Positions 35,432 to 44,025 of a DNA stretch of 64,000 bases are shown one piece after another. This DNA is from Pseudomonadota bacterium. Its GTDB lineage: Bacteria > Pseudomonadota > Gammaproteobacteria > Steroidobacterales > MnTg04. Location: assembly GCA_022572885.1 (NCBI GenBank), contig JACZVC010000006.1, forward strand, positions 42,675-106,674. Direction: 5' to 3'. A program made the translations under genes and the position numbers. Each line of letters opens with the position of its first letter. The first letter of the stretch is position 1. The notes below the pieces were generated by a model. That model made no database searches. It had not been told where the DNA came from and saw nothing but the letters and a program-made list of their open reading frames with translations.

Positions 35432-36316
35432 ATGAAACAAAAACATTCTATGTCAAATACACTTTTCGGAGCAGCAGCTGTTGCTGTCATGGGTATCGCA
35501 ACCACGGCCGCAATGGCAACCGAGCCGTGCGGCGACCTGGGTGAGTGTAAGGCGCTCATCGAAATAAATACCACGGACGGGGATATCGGTTTTCATTTCC
35601 TGATGGATGGCGATGACCTGGTCAAAGGCGAAGTCAGGAATCCTGATGGCAAGAAAATCTTCAAAGTGGATGCGAAAAGAGAATTGCGCGAACAGTTTTT
35701 TACCGAGCTCTTCGTCGAGAGCGCAGAGCCACTGTGCTTCGATCCGACGACTGATGACGATATAGACAACGATGACGAAGACTTCGTCACGCTGGAGGAG
35801 TTCCTGGAGCGGTGGGCGGCCGGTACGTACGTATTCAAAGGGAAGGGAGATGAGGGAGAAAAGTCAGGGGGTGAATCGGAGCTCACCCATGAACTTCCCG
35901 CCGCTCCCAAGGACCTTATGTTTGATGATATGTCAGGCGTAATTTCATGGGCTGCGGGCGACGATCTTGGGGAATGCGCGACAAACACGGAATTGGATGA
36001 CCTCGTCGAAGAGGAAGTTCTGCCGGTGCACCCGGAAGATGTGGTCGTTGCCGCCTGGGAGATCGTTTTCGAACCCGATGTCGATGATGGTGACCCTTTA
36101 GGACAACTGAAGTTCACCATTCGGGTATCAGGCAATCTAGCCGATTTCGCGTCATTGGCGGTGACGGTCCCCGCAGAATATCTCGATTCCCTGCCCGACG
36201 ATACGCTGGTAAAGATCGAAGTCGGTGCGATCGGGGGAACGGATAACGCGACCTTCACGGAGGTCGGTGACATCTGCGTCAATGAAGACAAAGGCTGCGC
36301 CGACGAAGAAGAATAG
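35432..36316 (+). CDS. Secreted acidic protein of unknown function
   Basis: 294 residues from ATG 35432 with AGGAGG upstream. A Sec signal peptide (FGAAAVAVMGIATTAAMA) is cut near residue 31. The mature protein is very rich in Asp and Glu (DDDIDNDDEDF, DEEE terminus) and has cysteines near both ends. Residues about 160-285 look like a fibronectin-III or Ig-like beta sandwich (DDMSGVISWAAGD, DVVVAAWEIVFEPD, ASLAVTVPAEYLDSLPDDT). No family was recognised. Its place after a sigma/FecR/TonB-receptor set suggests a regulated exported partner or ligand, possibly calcium-binding; that is inference. An in-frame open stretch follows its stop codon. Confidence 0.75.
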   Translation: MKQKHSMSNTLFGAAAVAVMGIATTAAMATEPCGDLGECKALIEINTTDGDIGFHFLMDGDDLVKGEVRNPDGKKIFKVDAKRELREQFFTELFVESAEPLCFDPTTDDDIDNDDEDFVTLEEFLERWAAGTYVFKGKGDEGEKSGGESELTHELPAAPKDLMFDDMSGVISWAAGDDLGECATNTELDDLVEEEVLPVHPEDVVVAAWEIVFEPDVDDGDPLGQLKFTIRVSGNLADFASLAVTVPAEYLDSLPDDTLVKIEVGAIGGTDNATFTEVGDICVNEDKGCADEEE

Positions 36317-36489
36317 TCAGTTAGTCTGGAAATCAATGCCGCCCTGACGGACCTGCGTGAAATCCAGGGGCAGCAATCGCCTTTTGACGCTTTGCAGTCG
36401 AGAGAGGTGATTGCGGCCCGATGCCGCCAGGCTGCAGACTGCCTGGACACGAAACGGCACTTTGTCTCCAGCATGACTCGGGCACCCCG

Positions 36490-37545
36490 ATGACATCGGC
36501 CAATTACAACACTGTGACCACAAACGCTGCTCGCCAAGCGGGTCCGATGGCGTGCATTTTGCTTTTTGTCAACGGCGTCACAGCACAAGATGCTTTCGAC
36601 GACAGGCAGGTATTAGCCGATAGCAGCGTAACGACCTACCTGCAGGTCGATGTAAGCGGCGATCTCGTGACGCTGACGGCGCACAACGCAGGTGTTCGGG
36701 ATGTCCTGGATGAGATTGCTCGCCAAAGCGATCTGATCGTCGTCTCGCATGATCCGTTGGCACATCGACTCACCCTGGATATTGAACGGCTTCCGTTGTC
36801 CGAGGCGTTGAACCGCATCATGCGGGGTCAAAGCTACCTGCTGTATCAGGCCCAGGCGGCAACCGGCGCAAGAAACGCGAACCATGAGCGTCGAAGCACC
36901 CTGTGGGTTTTCTCCGGTAGATCAGCGGGTGACCCAGATCATACGCAAGCTGCCGTTCGCTTTTCATCGGATCCCGCATCCGCTATCAAGGTGCTGCAAG
37001 CGGAGCTTACGAGCGATGACATCCACGTCAGGCAGGAGGCCATCAAGGGTCTGAGAAGGCTTAAGGCGGACGAAGCCATTGCGCCTCTGAGATTCGCCCT
37101 GGCCGACGAAGATAAGAAAGTCCGCGTTAAGGCTATTTATGCGCTGGCATACATTGGGGGAGATAATGCCGGTGCTGCACTGGCCACCGCTTCGGGCGAT
37201 GAGAACGCATGGGTTCGGGCGGAAACGGCCTATGCGTTGGGCGTGGTTGGCGGCGAATTTGCCATTGAGGTCCTCAAACATGCGCTCCAGGATGCGGATA
37301 GCGACGTGCGGCGATCGGCCATCGAGGCGCTCACGGAAATCGGCGGGGGGCAATCCGCTCGAGCACTGGCTATCGCGGTGCAAGACGCGGACGTCTCACT
37401 CCGGGTGGAGGCCGTCGAGGCTTTGGCGGACATCGGTGGGGAAAAGGCCATCCGTCTTTTGAACCAGGCGTTGGACGATCAGGACAACGCTGTGCGAAAA
37501 GCCGCCAACGAAGTGTTAACCGAGTTGCTGAGCGAAGACCTATGA
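36490..37545 (+). CDS. Exported STN-like domain / HEAT-repeat protein
   Basis: 351 residues from ATG 36490, which overlaps an upstream open frame as ATGA. A probable signal peptide (GPMACILLFVNGVTAQ) is followed by an STN-like domain at about 55-125 (VRDVLDEIARQSDLIVVSHD, IERLPLSEALNRIMRGQSYL). Residues 163-350 are six HEAT repeats (PBS-lyase type) of 31 residues each, for example DDIHVRQEAIKGLRRLKADE, DKKVRVKAIYALAYIGGD and DSDVRRSAIEALTEIGGG. It is probably a periplasmic scaffold. The shared STN fold with FecR and the receptor suggests it takes part in the same signalling relay, but no such protein is known to me. Confidence 0.8.
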   Translation: MTSANYNTVTTNAARQAGPMACILLFVNGVTAQDAFDDRQVLADSSVTTYLQVDVSGDLVTLTAHNAGVRDVLDEIARQSDLIVVSHDPLAHRLTLDIERLPLSEALNRIMRGQSYLLYQAQAATGARNANHERRSTLWVFSGRSAGDPDHTQAAVRFSSDPASAIKVLQAELTSDDIHVRQEAIKGLRRLKADEAIAPLRFALADEDKKVRVKAIYALAYIGGDNAGAALATASGDENAWVRAETAYALGVVGGEFAIEVLKHALQDADSDVRRSAIEALTEIGGGQSARALAIAVQDADVSLRVEAVEALADIGGEKAIRLLNQALDDQDNAVRKAANEVLTELLSEDL

Positions 37546-38121
37546 TACACAAAAACGTTCGCAGGACTTAAGCTCAAGACGCAAGCGAACGTCACCGGCC
37601 GAACCATATGATCGTCGCTCATGAAGTGACGAACATTGACAGTGATTGCAGACAACTGGCAAGGATCCGGTATCCGTCCACCTCGGGATTTCGTGAGCGG
37701 CGAGAACGAGCTAAGAATGCTTGTCTTGTTTGTCATGGCGACTACCTCCCATGTTCCAATTTGGTGGATGCGTCGGCGTATCCTTAAAAACGGGCTTCTG
37801 CTGCGCTTTTTCCTATGGCGATGTCCAATATCCCCAGGTCTCATTTCAGTTATCAATTTAGGCCCAAATTCATACTATTTGAATTAAGAGGATTCCGCAT
37901 AGAATTAGGATATTAGCGAAACCATCAGGACATTGAAAAAAGAGGGTTTATGGATCGCGGACCTCCCGTTCAACCAGACGGTAATGGAACAATGTCGGTT
38001 CAGGTCTGCTGGGTAACGAAATGGCGAAATGCCATTTGCCGCCGCAAGGTGCTATTTTGGGAGCGGTGTTCTCCAGGAACATCAAACTGGCAATAATCGA
38101 CAGGAAAGAGTGGGGGGATTC
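37546..38121. other. Intergenic region with an 8-bp inverted repeat
   Basis: About 575 bases without a convincing gene. ACGTTCGC (37555-37562) is complementary to GCGAACGT (37585-37592) just after the HEAT gene; it lacks a U-run, so it is a weak terminator candidate. Short frames here (for example 83 codons at 37636-37887) have no ribosome-binding site or family signature. The part from about 37850 to 37950 is AT-rich and may hold the promoter of the next operon. Confidence 0.4.
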
Positions 38122-39753
38122 ATGAAAGTTGCAGAGCTTTTCGTCCGTTGCCTGGAAAAAGAAGGTGTCAGGTACGTGTTTGGCATACCCGGTGAAGAAA
38201 ACATCGATTTCATGGATGCCTTGTTGGACAGCAAGCTCGAATTCATCCTGACGCGACACGAACAGGGGGCGGCATTCATGGCCGATGTGTGCGGCCGGCT
38301 GACCGGCCGGGCCGGTGTTTGTCTTGCGACCCTCGGTCCGGGCGCAACCAACCTCATAACGGGGGTGGCCGATGCGAACATGGATCGGGCGCCGGTCGTG
38401 GCGCTTGCCGGCCAGGTCGATACAGGTCGCATGCACAAGGAAAGCCACCAGCACTTGGACCTGGTGAAAATGTTCGAGCCGATTTCCAAGTACTCGACGC
38501 AAATTCGCACGCCGGGCGTGGTTCCCGAAGTGCTTCGCAAGGCGTTCAAGGAAGCGGAGAGGGAGAAGCCGGGGGTCAGTTTCATCGAGCTGCCCGAAGA
38601 CATAGCCGATATGCAGGCGGACGGTGAGCCGTTGAAAGTCCAGCGCCCGAGCAAGCCGTATCCGACGCCGCAGAAAGTGAGGCAGGCGGCGGAGCTGATA
38701 TCCAATTCGCGAAACCCGATCGTGCTGGCGGGTAATGGCGTGATTCGCGGCTCCGCCAGCGGCGAACTGCTGGCGTTTGCCGAGAAGCTCAACATCCCGG
38801 TAGCGATGACTTTCATGGCCAAGGGTGCGTTGCCGTTTTCCCATCCACTGTCGCTGGGTACGGTGGGGCTTCAGGGCGCGGACTATGTTGCCAGCGGTTT
38901 TGAAAAGGCGGACCTGGTCATTTGCGTCGGCTACGACCTGGTGGAGTATTCGCCGGCAAGCTGGCATCCGAACCGGGATAAGAAGATTATTCACATAGAC
39001 GCGACACCGGCCGAAGTGGATGCGCATTATGTACTTGAGGCGGGGGTCGTTGGTGACATTGCCGAGGCCCTGAATGAGATCGCAGACCAGGCTCGTCCGC
39101 GGGAAAGCAAGATTGCGCACAGCCTGCGCCAGATCATCGTGGACGAACTGCAGGCCTACGAAAATGACCAGGGATTCCCGGTCAAGCCGCAGAAAATCGT
39201 ATCTGACTTGCGCCGGGTGCTGGACAAGGAAGATATCGCCATCTCCGATGTTGGCGCCCACAAGATGTGGATGGCCCGGATGTACAAGGCGGAGGCGCCG
39301 AATACCTGCATCATCTCGAACGGCTTCGCGTCGATGGGTATCGCCTTGCCCGGTGCGATTGCCGCAAAGCTGACTTATCCCGAGCGAAAAGTCGTGGCCG
39401 TTACCGGCGATGCCGGTTTTTTGATGAATTGCCAGGAACTGGAAACAGCAGTGAGACTCGGACTGGAACTGGTTGTTTTGATCTGGAACGACAGTAAGTA
39501 CGGGCTGATCGAGTGGCACCAGAACAAAAAATTCGGCCGTACCAGCCACATCGATTTTAGCAACCCCGATTTTGTCAAGTTTGCCGAAAGTTTCGGTGCG
39601 AAAGGATATCGGGTGGAGAGTGCCGGCGATCTTTTGCCGACGCTCGAGCAGGCTCTTTCCTGTGGCACGGTTGCGATAGTCGATTGTCCGGTTGACTACC
39701 GGGAGAACATGATACTTACCGAAAAACTGGGGAATCTGAAGGTCAGAATCTGA
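38122..39753 (+). CDS. Thiamine-diphosphate enzyme of the acetolactate synthase family
   Basis: 543 residues from ATG 38122, with a G-rich site just upstream; 31 extra residues of open frame before it are not conserved. Three ThDP-enzyme domains are visible: Pyr with the catalytic glutamate in RHEQGAAFMADVCGRLTG, the central Rossmann-like domain, and PP with the metal/ThDP motif GDAGFLMNCQELETAVRLG through WNDSKYG. The sequence is close to catabolic acetolactate synthases (AlsS-like), without a regulatory subunit gene beside it. Its immediate partner is an aldehyde dehydrogenase 1 base away, so a 2-oxoacid decarboxylation or carboligation giving an aldehyde is possible. The true substrate is unknown. 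Confidence 0.88.
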   Translation: MKVAELFVRCLEKEGVRYVFGIPGEENIDFMDALLDSKLEFILTRHEQGAAFMADVCGRLTGRAGVCLATLGPGATNLITGVADANMDRAPVVALAGQVDTGRMHKESHQHLDLVKMFEPISKYSTQIRTPGVVPEVLRKAFKEAEREKPGVSFIELPEDIADMQADGEPLKVQRPSKPYPTPQKVRQAAELISNSRNPIVLAGNGVIRGSASGELLAFAEKLNIPVAMTFMAKGALPFSHPLSLGTVGLQGADYVASGFEKADLVICVGYDLVEYSPASWHPNRDKKIIHIDATPAEVDAHYVLEAGVVGDIAEALNEIADQARPRESKIAHSLRQIIVDELQAYENDQGFPVKPQKIVSDLRRVLDKEDIAISDVGAHKMWMARMYKAEAPNTCIISNGFASMGIALPGAIAAKLTYPERKVVAVTGDAGFLMNCQELETAVRLGLELVVLIWNDSKYGLIEWHQNKKFGRTSHIDFSNPDFVKFAESFGAKGYRVESAGDLLPTLEQALSCGTVAIVDCPVDYRENMILTEKLGNLKVRI

Positions 39754-39754
39754 A

Positions 39755-41194
39755 ATGAGCGAGCATTTCGCATTGATGGTGCCCGGCGCCGACGCGGAAG
39801 GCGAACCGCTGACGGTAAGCGCGCCATTTGATAGCCAGGCGATCGCGACCGTCGGCCGGGGTGGCCAGGCGGCGGCGGAGCAGGCGATGGCGACGGCCCA
39901 TGGCTTGTACCGCAACCGGGATGGCTGGCTCAGCCCGGCCAGGCGTATTGAAATTCTCAAGAAGACGGCTGATCTGTTGCACCGGCAAAGAGAGTTCCTG
40001 GCGACAGAGTCTGCGCGCGAGGGCGGCAAGCCGTTGGCGGATTCGCTGGTCGAGATAGACCGTGCGGCAGACAGTTTTCGCAGTTGTGTCGATCACCTGC
40101 GCGTCCAGGCGGGCAACTGCATTCCAATGAATATCACGCCGTCATCGGCAAACCGCCTGGCGTTTACCATTCACGAGCCGATCGGCGTGGTGCTGGCGTT
40201 CAGCGCTTTCAATCACCCTTTGAACCTGATTGCTCACCAGATCGGCCCGGCGATCGCCGCCGGCTGCCCGGTCATTGTCAAACCGGCGGAAGCAACGCCG
40301 CTGTCGTGCATGCGCATCGTAGCCATCGTTCGCGAGGCGGGCCTGCCCGAGGGTTGGTGCCAGGCGCTGGTGACGACTGGCCGCGATGTTTCGATGGCGA
40401 TGGTGAGCGATCCGCGAGTGGCTTTTTTCAGCTTTATCGGCAGCAGCAAGGTTGGCTGGATGCTGCGCTCGAAGCTGGCTCCCGGTACCCGCTGCGCGCT
40501 CGAACACGGCGGGGCAGCGCCGGCGATCGTGATGGCCGACGCGGACCTGGAGCAGGCCGTTCCTTTGCTCAGCAAGGGCGGCATGTATCACGCTGGCCAG
40601 GTCTGTGTGTCCGTGCAAAGAATTTTCGCGCACAGCGTGATCATCGATAAGTTGGCACAGCAGCTGGCCCAGGCCTGTGACGGTCTCAAAGTGGGCGACC
40701 CCACGCTGGCAGAAACGGAGGTGGGGCCGCTGATTCGCGAGGCCGAAGTACAAAGGGTGGATGCATGGGTACGCGAAGCTATCGATGGCGGCGCCAGTTT
40801 GTTGTGCGGCGGGAAAATTCTTTCGGCCACGACTTACCAGCCGACCGTGTTGCTGAACCCGCCGGCCGATGTACGGGTCAGCACACAAGAGATCTTTGGT
40901 CCGGTCGTCTGCCTTTACGGGTTTGCCGATGTCGATGACGCGATCGCCCGCGCGAACAGCCTGCCGTTTTCGTTCCAGGCCTCTGTGTTTACGCGGGACA
41001 TCGACAGCGCACTGCGGGTTAGCCGGCGCATCGATGCGGCGTCAGTTATGATCAACGACCACACTGCATTTCGCGTCGACTGGATGCCATTCGCAGGCTT
41101 CAAGGAATCGGGATACGGCGTCGGTGGAATTCCCTATACCCTGAAAGATATGCAGGTAGCAAAACAGATCGTTATCAAGTCCGGGGAAATATAG
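39755..41194 (+). CDS. NAD(P)-dependent aldehyde dehydrogenase family protein
   Basis: 479 residues covering a full ALDH fold. The catalytic cysteine lies in HAGQVCVSVQRIF, the general-base glutamate in CALEHGGAAPAIV, and the cofactor loop is FIGSSKVGW. EPIGVVLAFSAFNHPLNLI is also a family signature. The C-terminal PFAGFKESGYGVGGI is typical of the succinate-semialdehyde/lactaldehyde-type branch. It probably oxidises the aldehyde formed by the ThDP enzyme encoded immediately before it; substrate unknown. Confidence 0.9.
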   Translation: MSEHFALMVPGADAEGEPLTVSAPFDSQAIATVGRGGQAAAEQAMATAHGLYRNRDGWLSPARRIEILKKTADLLHRQREFLATESAREGGKPLADSLVEIDRAADSFRSCVDHLRVQAGNCIPMNITPSSANRLAFTIHEPIGVVLAFSAFNHPLNLIAHQIGPAIAAGCPVIVKPAEATPLSCMRIVAIVREAGLPEGWCQALVTTGRDVSMAMVSDPRVAFFSFIGSSKVGWMLRSKLAPGTRCALEHGGAAPAIVMADADLEQAVPLLSKGGMYHAGQVCVSVQRIFAHSVIIDKLAQQLAQACDGLKVGDPTLAETEVGPLIREAEVQRVDAWVREAIDGGASLLCGGKILSATTYQPTVLLNPPADVRVSTQEIFGPVVCLYGFADVDDAIARANSLPFSFQASVFTRDIDSALRVSRRIDAASVMINDHTAFRVDWMPFAGFKESGYGVGGIPYTLKDMQVAKQIVIKSGEI

Positions 41195-41239
41195 ACTGCA
41201 CGGCGCAGGACCTACATTTGAACAGGAGAGGTTGGCGTC

Positions 41240-42892
41240 ATGAGGATGATGCGTGGATTTGTCTATTTTCTGTTGGCGCTGGCGGCGGCGCTGACCGGCT
41301 TTGCCCTGACCACCGGTCCGTCCTGGCTGCTCTGGCCGGCGTCTGCAGCCCTGGGCTTCGGGTTGCTGGGCGTCCGGGACATGACCCAGATACGCCACAG
41401 CGTAATGCGCAATTACCCGATTTTTTCCCACATGCGCTGGATATTCGAGGGTCTACGACCCGAATTCCGGCAGTACTTTTTCGAGTCGGATCTTAGCGGC
41501 ACGCCTTTTAACCGCGAACAAAGATCGCTGGTGTACCAGCGCGCCAAGAACGTGGAAGACAACAAGCCCTTTGGGACGGAAAAGGACGTTTACGAATCTC
41601 ATTATTCCTGGGTGAACCACAGCGCCATGCCGCGGCCGGTTCAACAAGAGCAGTTTCGGGTCGCGGTTGGCGGCAAGTCCTGCAAGGCCCCGTATTCGCT
41701 CTCGGTTTTCAATGTTTCGGCGATGAGCTTTGGCTCTCTCAGCGGCAACGCCATCGAGGCGCTCAACAAGGGCGCGAAGGAGGGCGGATTCGCCCACGAC
41801 ACGGGCGAGGGGAGCATCAGCCGCTACCATCGAAAACACGGCGGCGATCTCATTTGGGAAATCGGCAGCGGCTACTTCGGCTGCCGCCACGAAGACGGCA
41901 GCTTCGATCCGGACCTGTACGCGAGCCAGGCGGCCAGCGACCAGGTCAAAATGATCGAAATCAAGTTGTCCCAGGGCGCCAAGCCCGGTCATGGCGGTGT
42001 TCTGCCGGGTTCAAAAGTTTCCGCAGAAATCGCGGAGGCCCGGCATGTCCCGGTGGGTCAGGATTGCATCTCGCCGGCGCGGCACAGCGCTTTTTCCACG
42101 CCGGTGGAATTGATGCAGTTTATCGCTCGTCTGCGCGAACTGTCAGGCGGCAAGCCGGTTGGATTCAAATTGTGCGTGGGCCATTACTGGGAATTTGCCG
42201 CGATGGTCAAGGCGATGCTGAAAACCGGGATATGCCCGGATTTCATCGTCGTGGACGGCTCGGAAGGCGGCACCGGCGCCGCGCCGCTGGAGTTTTCGAA
42301 TCATATGGGAACACCGCTTCGCGAAGGCCTGTTTTTCGTCCACAACCTGATCTACGGCGCGGGCCTGCGGGAGCAGATCAAACTGGGTGCGAGCGGCAAG
42401 ATCGTTTCCGCTTTCGACATGGTTCGCAACATGGCCATCGGTGCGGACTGGTGCAATTCTGCCCGTGGCTTCATGTTCTCGATCGGCTGCATTCAGTCGC
42501 AGGTCTGCCATACCAATCGCTGCCCGGTCGGCGTCGCCACCCAGGACAAAAACCGCAGCCAGGCGCTGGTGGTTGAAGATAAATGGCGCAGGGTTGCAAA
42601 TTTTCATCGCAACACCATGCGCGCGCTGGCCGAATTTGTTGCGGCCTCCGGCTTTGACCACCCGAAAGATCTTCGTCCCTGGCATTTTTACCGGCGCACA
42701 GGGTCGGCCGATACCAGGCCCGGACATTTGTTGCATGAGTTTCTCGACCATGGCGAAATACTCGAAGGTACGGTAAAGGAACCGTGGGCAACGGCCTGGG
42801 CACTGGCGGATCCGGACCAGTTCCGCCCGCGCGAGATTGCTCATCGCGAGCTTTGCCCGCCGCACGGCTCCGGGGAGGCTAAGAGCGCGTAA
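41240..42892 (+). CDS. Membrane-anchored FMN-binding glutamate synthase family protein
   Basis: 550 residues. Two N-terminal membrane helices (FVYFLLALAAALTGFAL; WLLWPASAALGFGLLGV) precede a glutamate-synthase FMN barrel. Seen: NVSAMSFGSLSGNAIEALN, GEGSISRYH, GAKPGHGGVLPGSKV, DGSEGGTGAAPLEF, and the [3Fe-4S] ligands in CIQSQVCHTNRCPVGVATQD. There is no amidotransferase domain, so it uses no glutamine by itself. Proteins of this group are widespread and their reaction is not established. It lies in the ThDP/ALDH operon. Confidence 0.88.
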   Translation: MRMMRGFVYFLLALAAALTGFALTTGPSWLLWPASAALGFGLLGVRDMTQIRHSVMRNYPIFSHMRWIFEGLRPEFRQYFFESDLSGTPFNREQRSLVYQRAKNVEDNKPFGTEKDVYESHYSWVNHSAMPRPVQQEQFRVAVGGKSCKAPYSLSVFNVSAMSFGSLSGNAIEALNKGAKEGGFAHDTGEGSISRYHRKHGGDLIWEIGSGYFGCRHEDGSFDPDLYASQAASDQVKMIEIKLSQGAKPGHGGVLPGSKVSAEIAEARHVPVGQDCISPARHSAFSTPVELMQFIARLRELSGGKPVGFKLCVGHYWEFAAMVKAMLKTGICPDFIVVDGSEGGTGAAPLEFSNHMGTPLREGLFFVHNLIYGAGLREQIKLGASGKIVSAFDMVRNMAIGADWCNSARGFMFSIGCIQSQVCHTNRCPVGVATQDKNRSQALVVEDKWRRVANFHRNTMRALAEFVAASGFDHPKDLRPWHFYRRTGSADTRPGHLLHEFLDHGEILEGTVKEPWATAWALADPDQFRPREIAHRELCPPHGSGEAKSA

Positions 42893-43008
42893 CACAGCGG
42901 CCCTCGCCCACCATATTGCCCGGCAACGGCAACCCGAAGCCCGATTAGATGGGGCGCTGCAAGCTGGGGTAAACTGACAATCGTGCCACACAGTAAACTC
43001 CACGAACG

Positions 43009-44025
43009 ATGACCGATCTGTATTATTCAGCGGCCTGCCAGACCGATTTTCCCAGTCCATCCGGGCGCGGGCAGATCGGCGCCAATAGCAAACGCATGTG
43101 CGAAATTATCGAGCAGACGATTTGTGGTTACGAACCGTTTTTCGATGTCCGGCTGCTGGCGTTTCCGGAATTCGCGCATTCGCCGCCAGCCTATCCGACG
43201 GTCGCCGCATTGCGAAAAAAATTAGCCATCCCGGTTCCCAACGAGCATACGGATGCTTATGAAAAGCTGGCAAAGAAGTATGGCTGCTATATCCAGACGG
43301 GTTCGTTCCTGGAGGCGGACCCGGATTATCCGGACGCGGTTTTCAATACCACGGTGTTGATCGGGCCGGGCGGAATCCTGTCGAAGTATCGCAAGGTGAA
43401 TCCCTGGCTGCCCTGGGAGGTGCATACGAGCCCTCATGATATCGAGGATTACCCCCACGACCCCTTGCCCGTGGTCGAAACTGAACTGGGCCGGCTGGCG
43501 GTCGCCACTTGTTACGACTGGCTTATTCCAGAGACTATCCGCGAGCTGGCGTTCAAGGGGGCTGAATTGATCGTCCGCATTTCCGCCTACATGGATCCGT
43601 GGGGCACCGCGCAACCCATGGATTGGTGGACCTTGATAAACCGAACGCGGGCGCTTGAGAACTCGGTCTATGTCGTAGCCGCCAACCAGGGGGCCAGCTT
43701 CAGGAACTACCCGCCGTTTAGCTGGCCGGGCGGCAGCATGGTGGTCGATTATGATGGGCGGATACTTGCGCAGGCGGACCCCGGCCCTGGCGAGAAAGTC
43801 GTGGTTGCGCCGATTCACATCGACATGCTGCGCGCCGAAAGAGACCGCCGCAGCGGTCATGATATGCGCGCCCACCTGCGTACCGGTTTGCATAGTTATT
43901 TCAAGCAAGAATGGCTGGCGCCGGCCAAGGGGCCGATTGACAGTGCAGGTATCGAGGGCCGGATCGGCGACGCCAAAGGCCGGCTGAGGCAGAACCGGCC
44001 AGGCAAACACGGAGCGAAACAATGA
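43009..44025 (+). CDS. Carbon-nitrogen hydrolase (nitrilase superfamily)
   Basis: 338 residues of the nitrilase/amidase fold. The Glu-Lys-Cys triad is in LAFPEFAHS, KYRKVNPWLPWE and VATCYDWLIPE; a further conserved block is VVAANQGASF. Aliphatic-amidase-like length; substrate is not predictable. It follows the glutamate-synthase-like gene after 116 bases, and its stop overlaps the next start as ATGA, so it may be translated together with the downstream FG-GAP lipoprotein. Confidence 0.88.
   Translation: MTDLYYSAACQTDFPSPSGRGQIGANSKRMCEIIEQTICGYEPFFDVRLLAFPEFAHSPPAYPTVAALRKKLAIPVPNEHTDAYEKLAKKYGCYIQTGSFLEADPDYPDAVFNTTVLIGPGGILSKYRKVNPWLPWEVHTSPHDIEDYPHDPLPVVETELGRLAVATCYDWLIPETIRELAFKGAELIVRISAYMDPWGTAQPMDWWTLINRTRALENSVYVVAANQGASFRNYPPFSWPGGSMVVDYDGRILAQADPGPGEKVVVAPIHIDMLRAERDRRSGHDMRAHLRTGLHSYFKQEWLAPAKGPIDSAGIEGRIGDAKGRLRQNRPGKHGAKQ

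Noticed and set aside
37948..40029. 693-codon minus-strand frame
   Set aside because: Antisense to the ThDP enzyme gene and without any motif.
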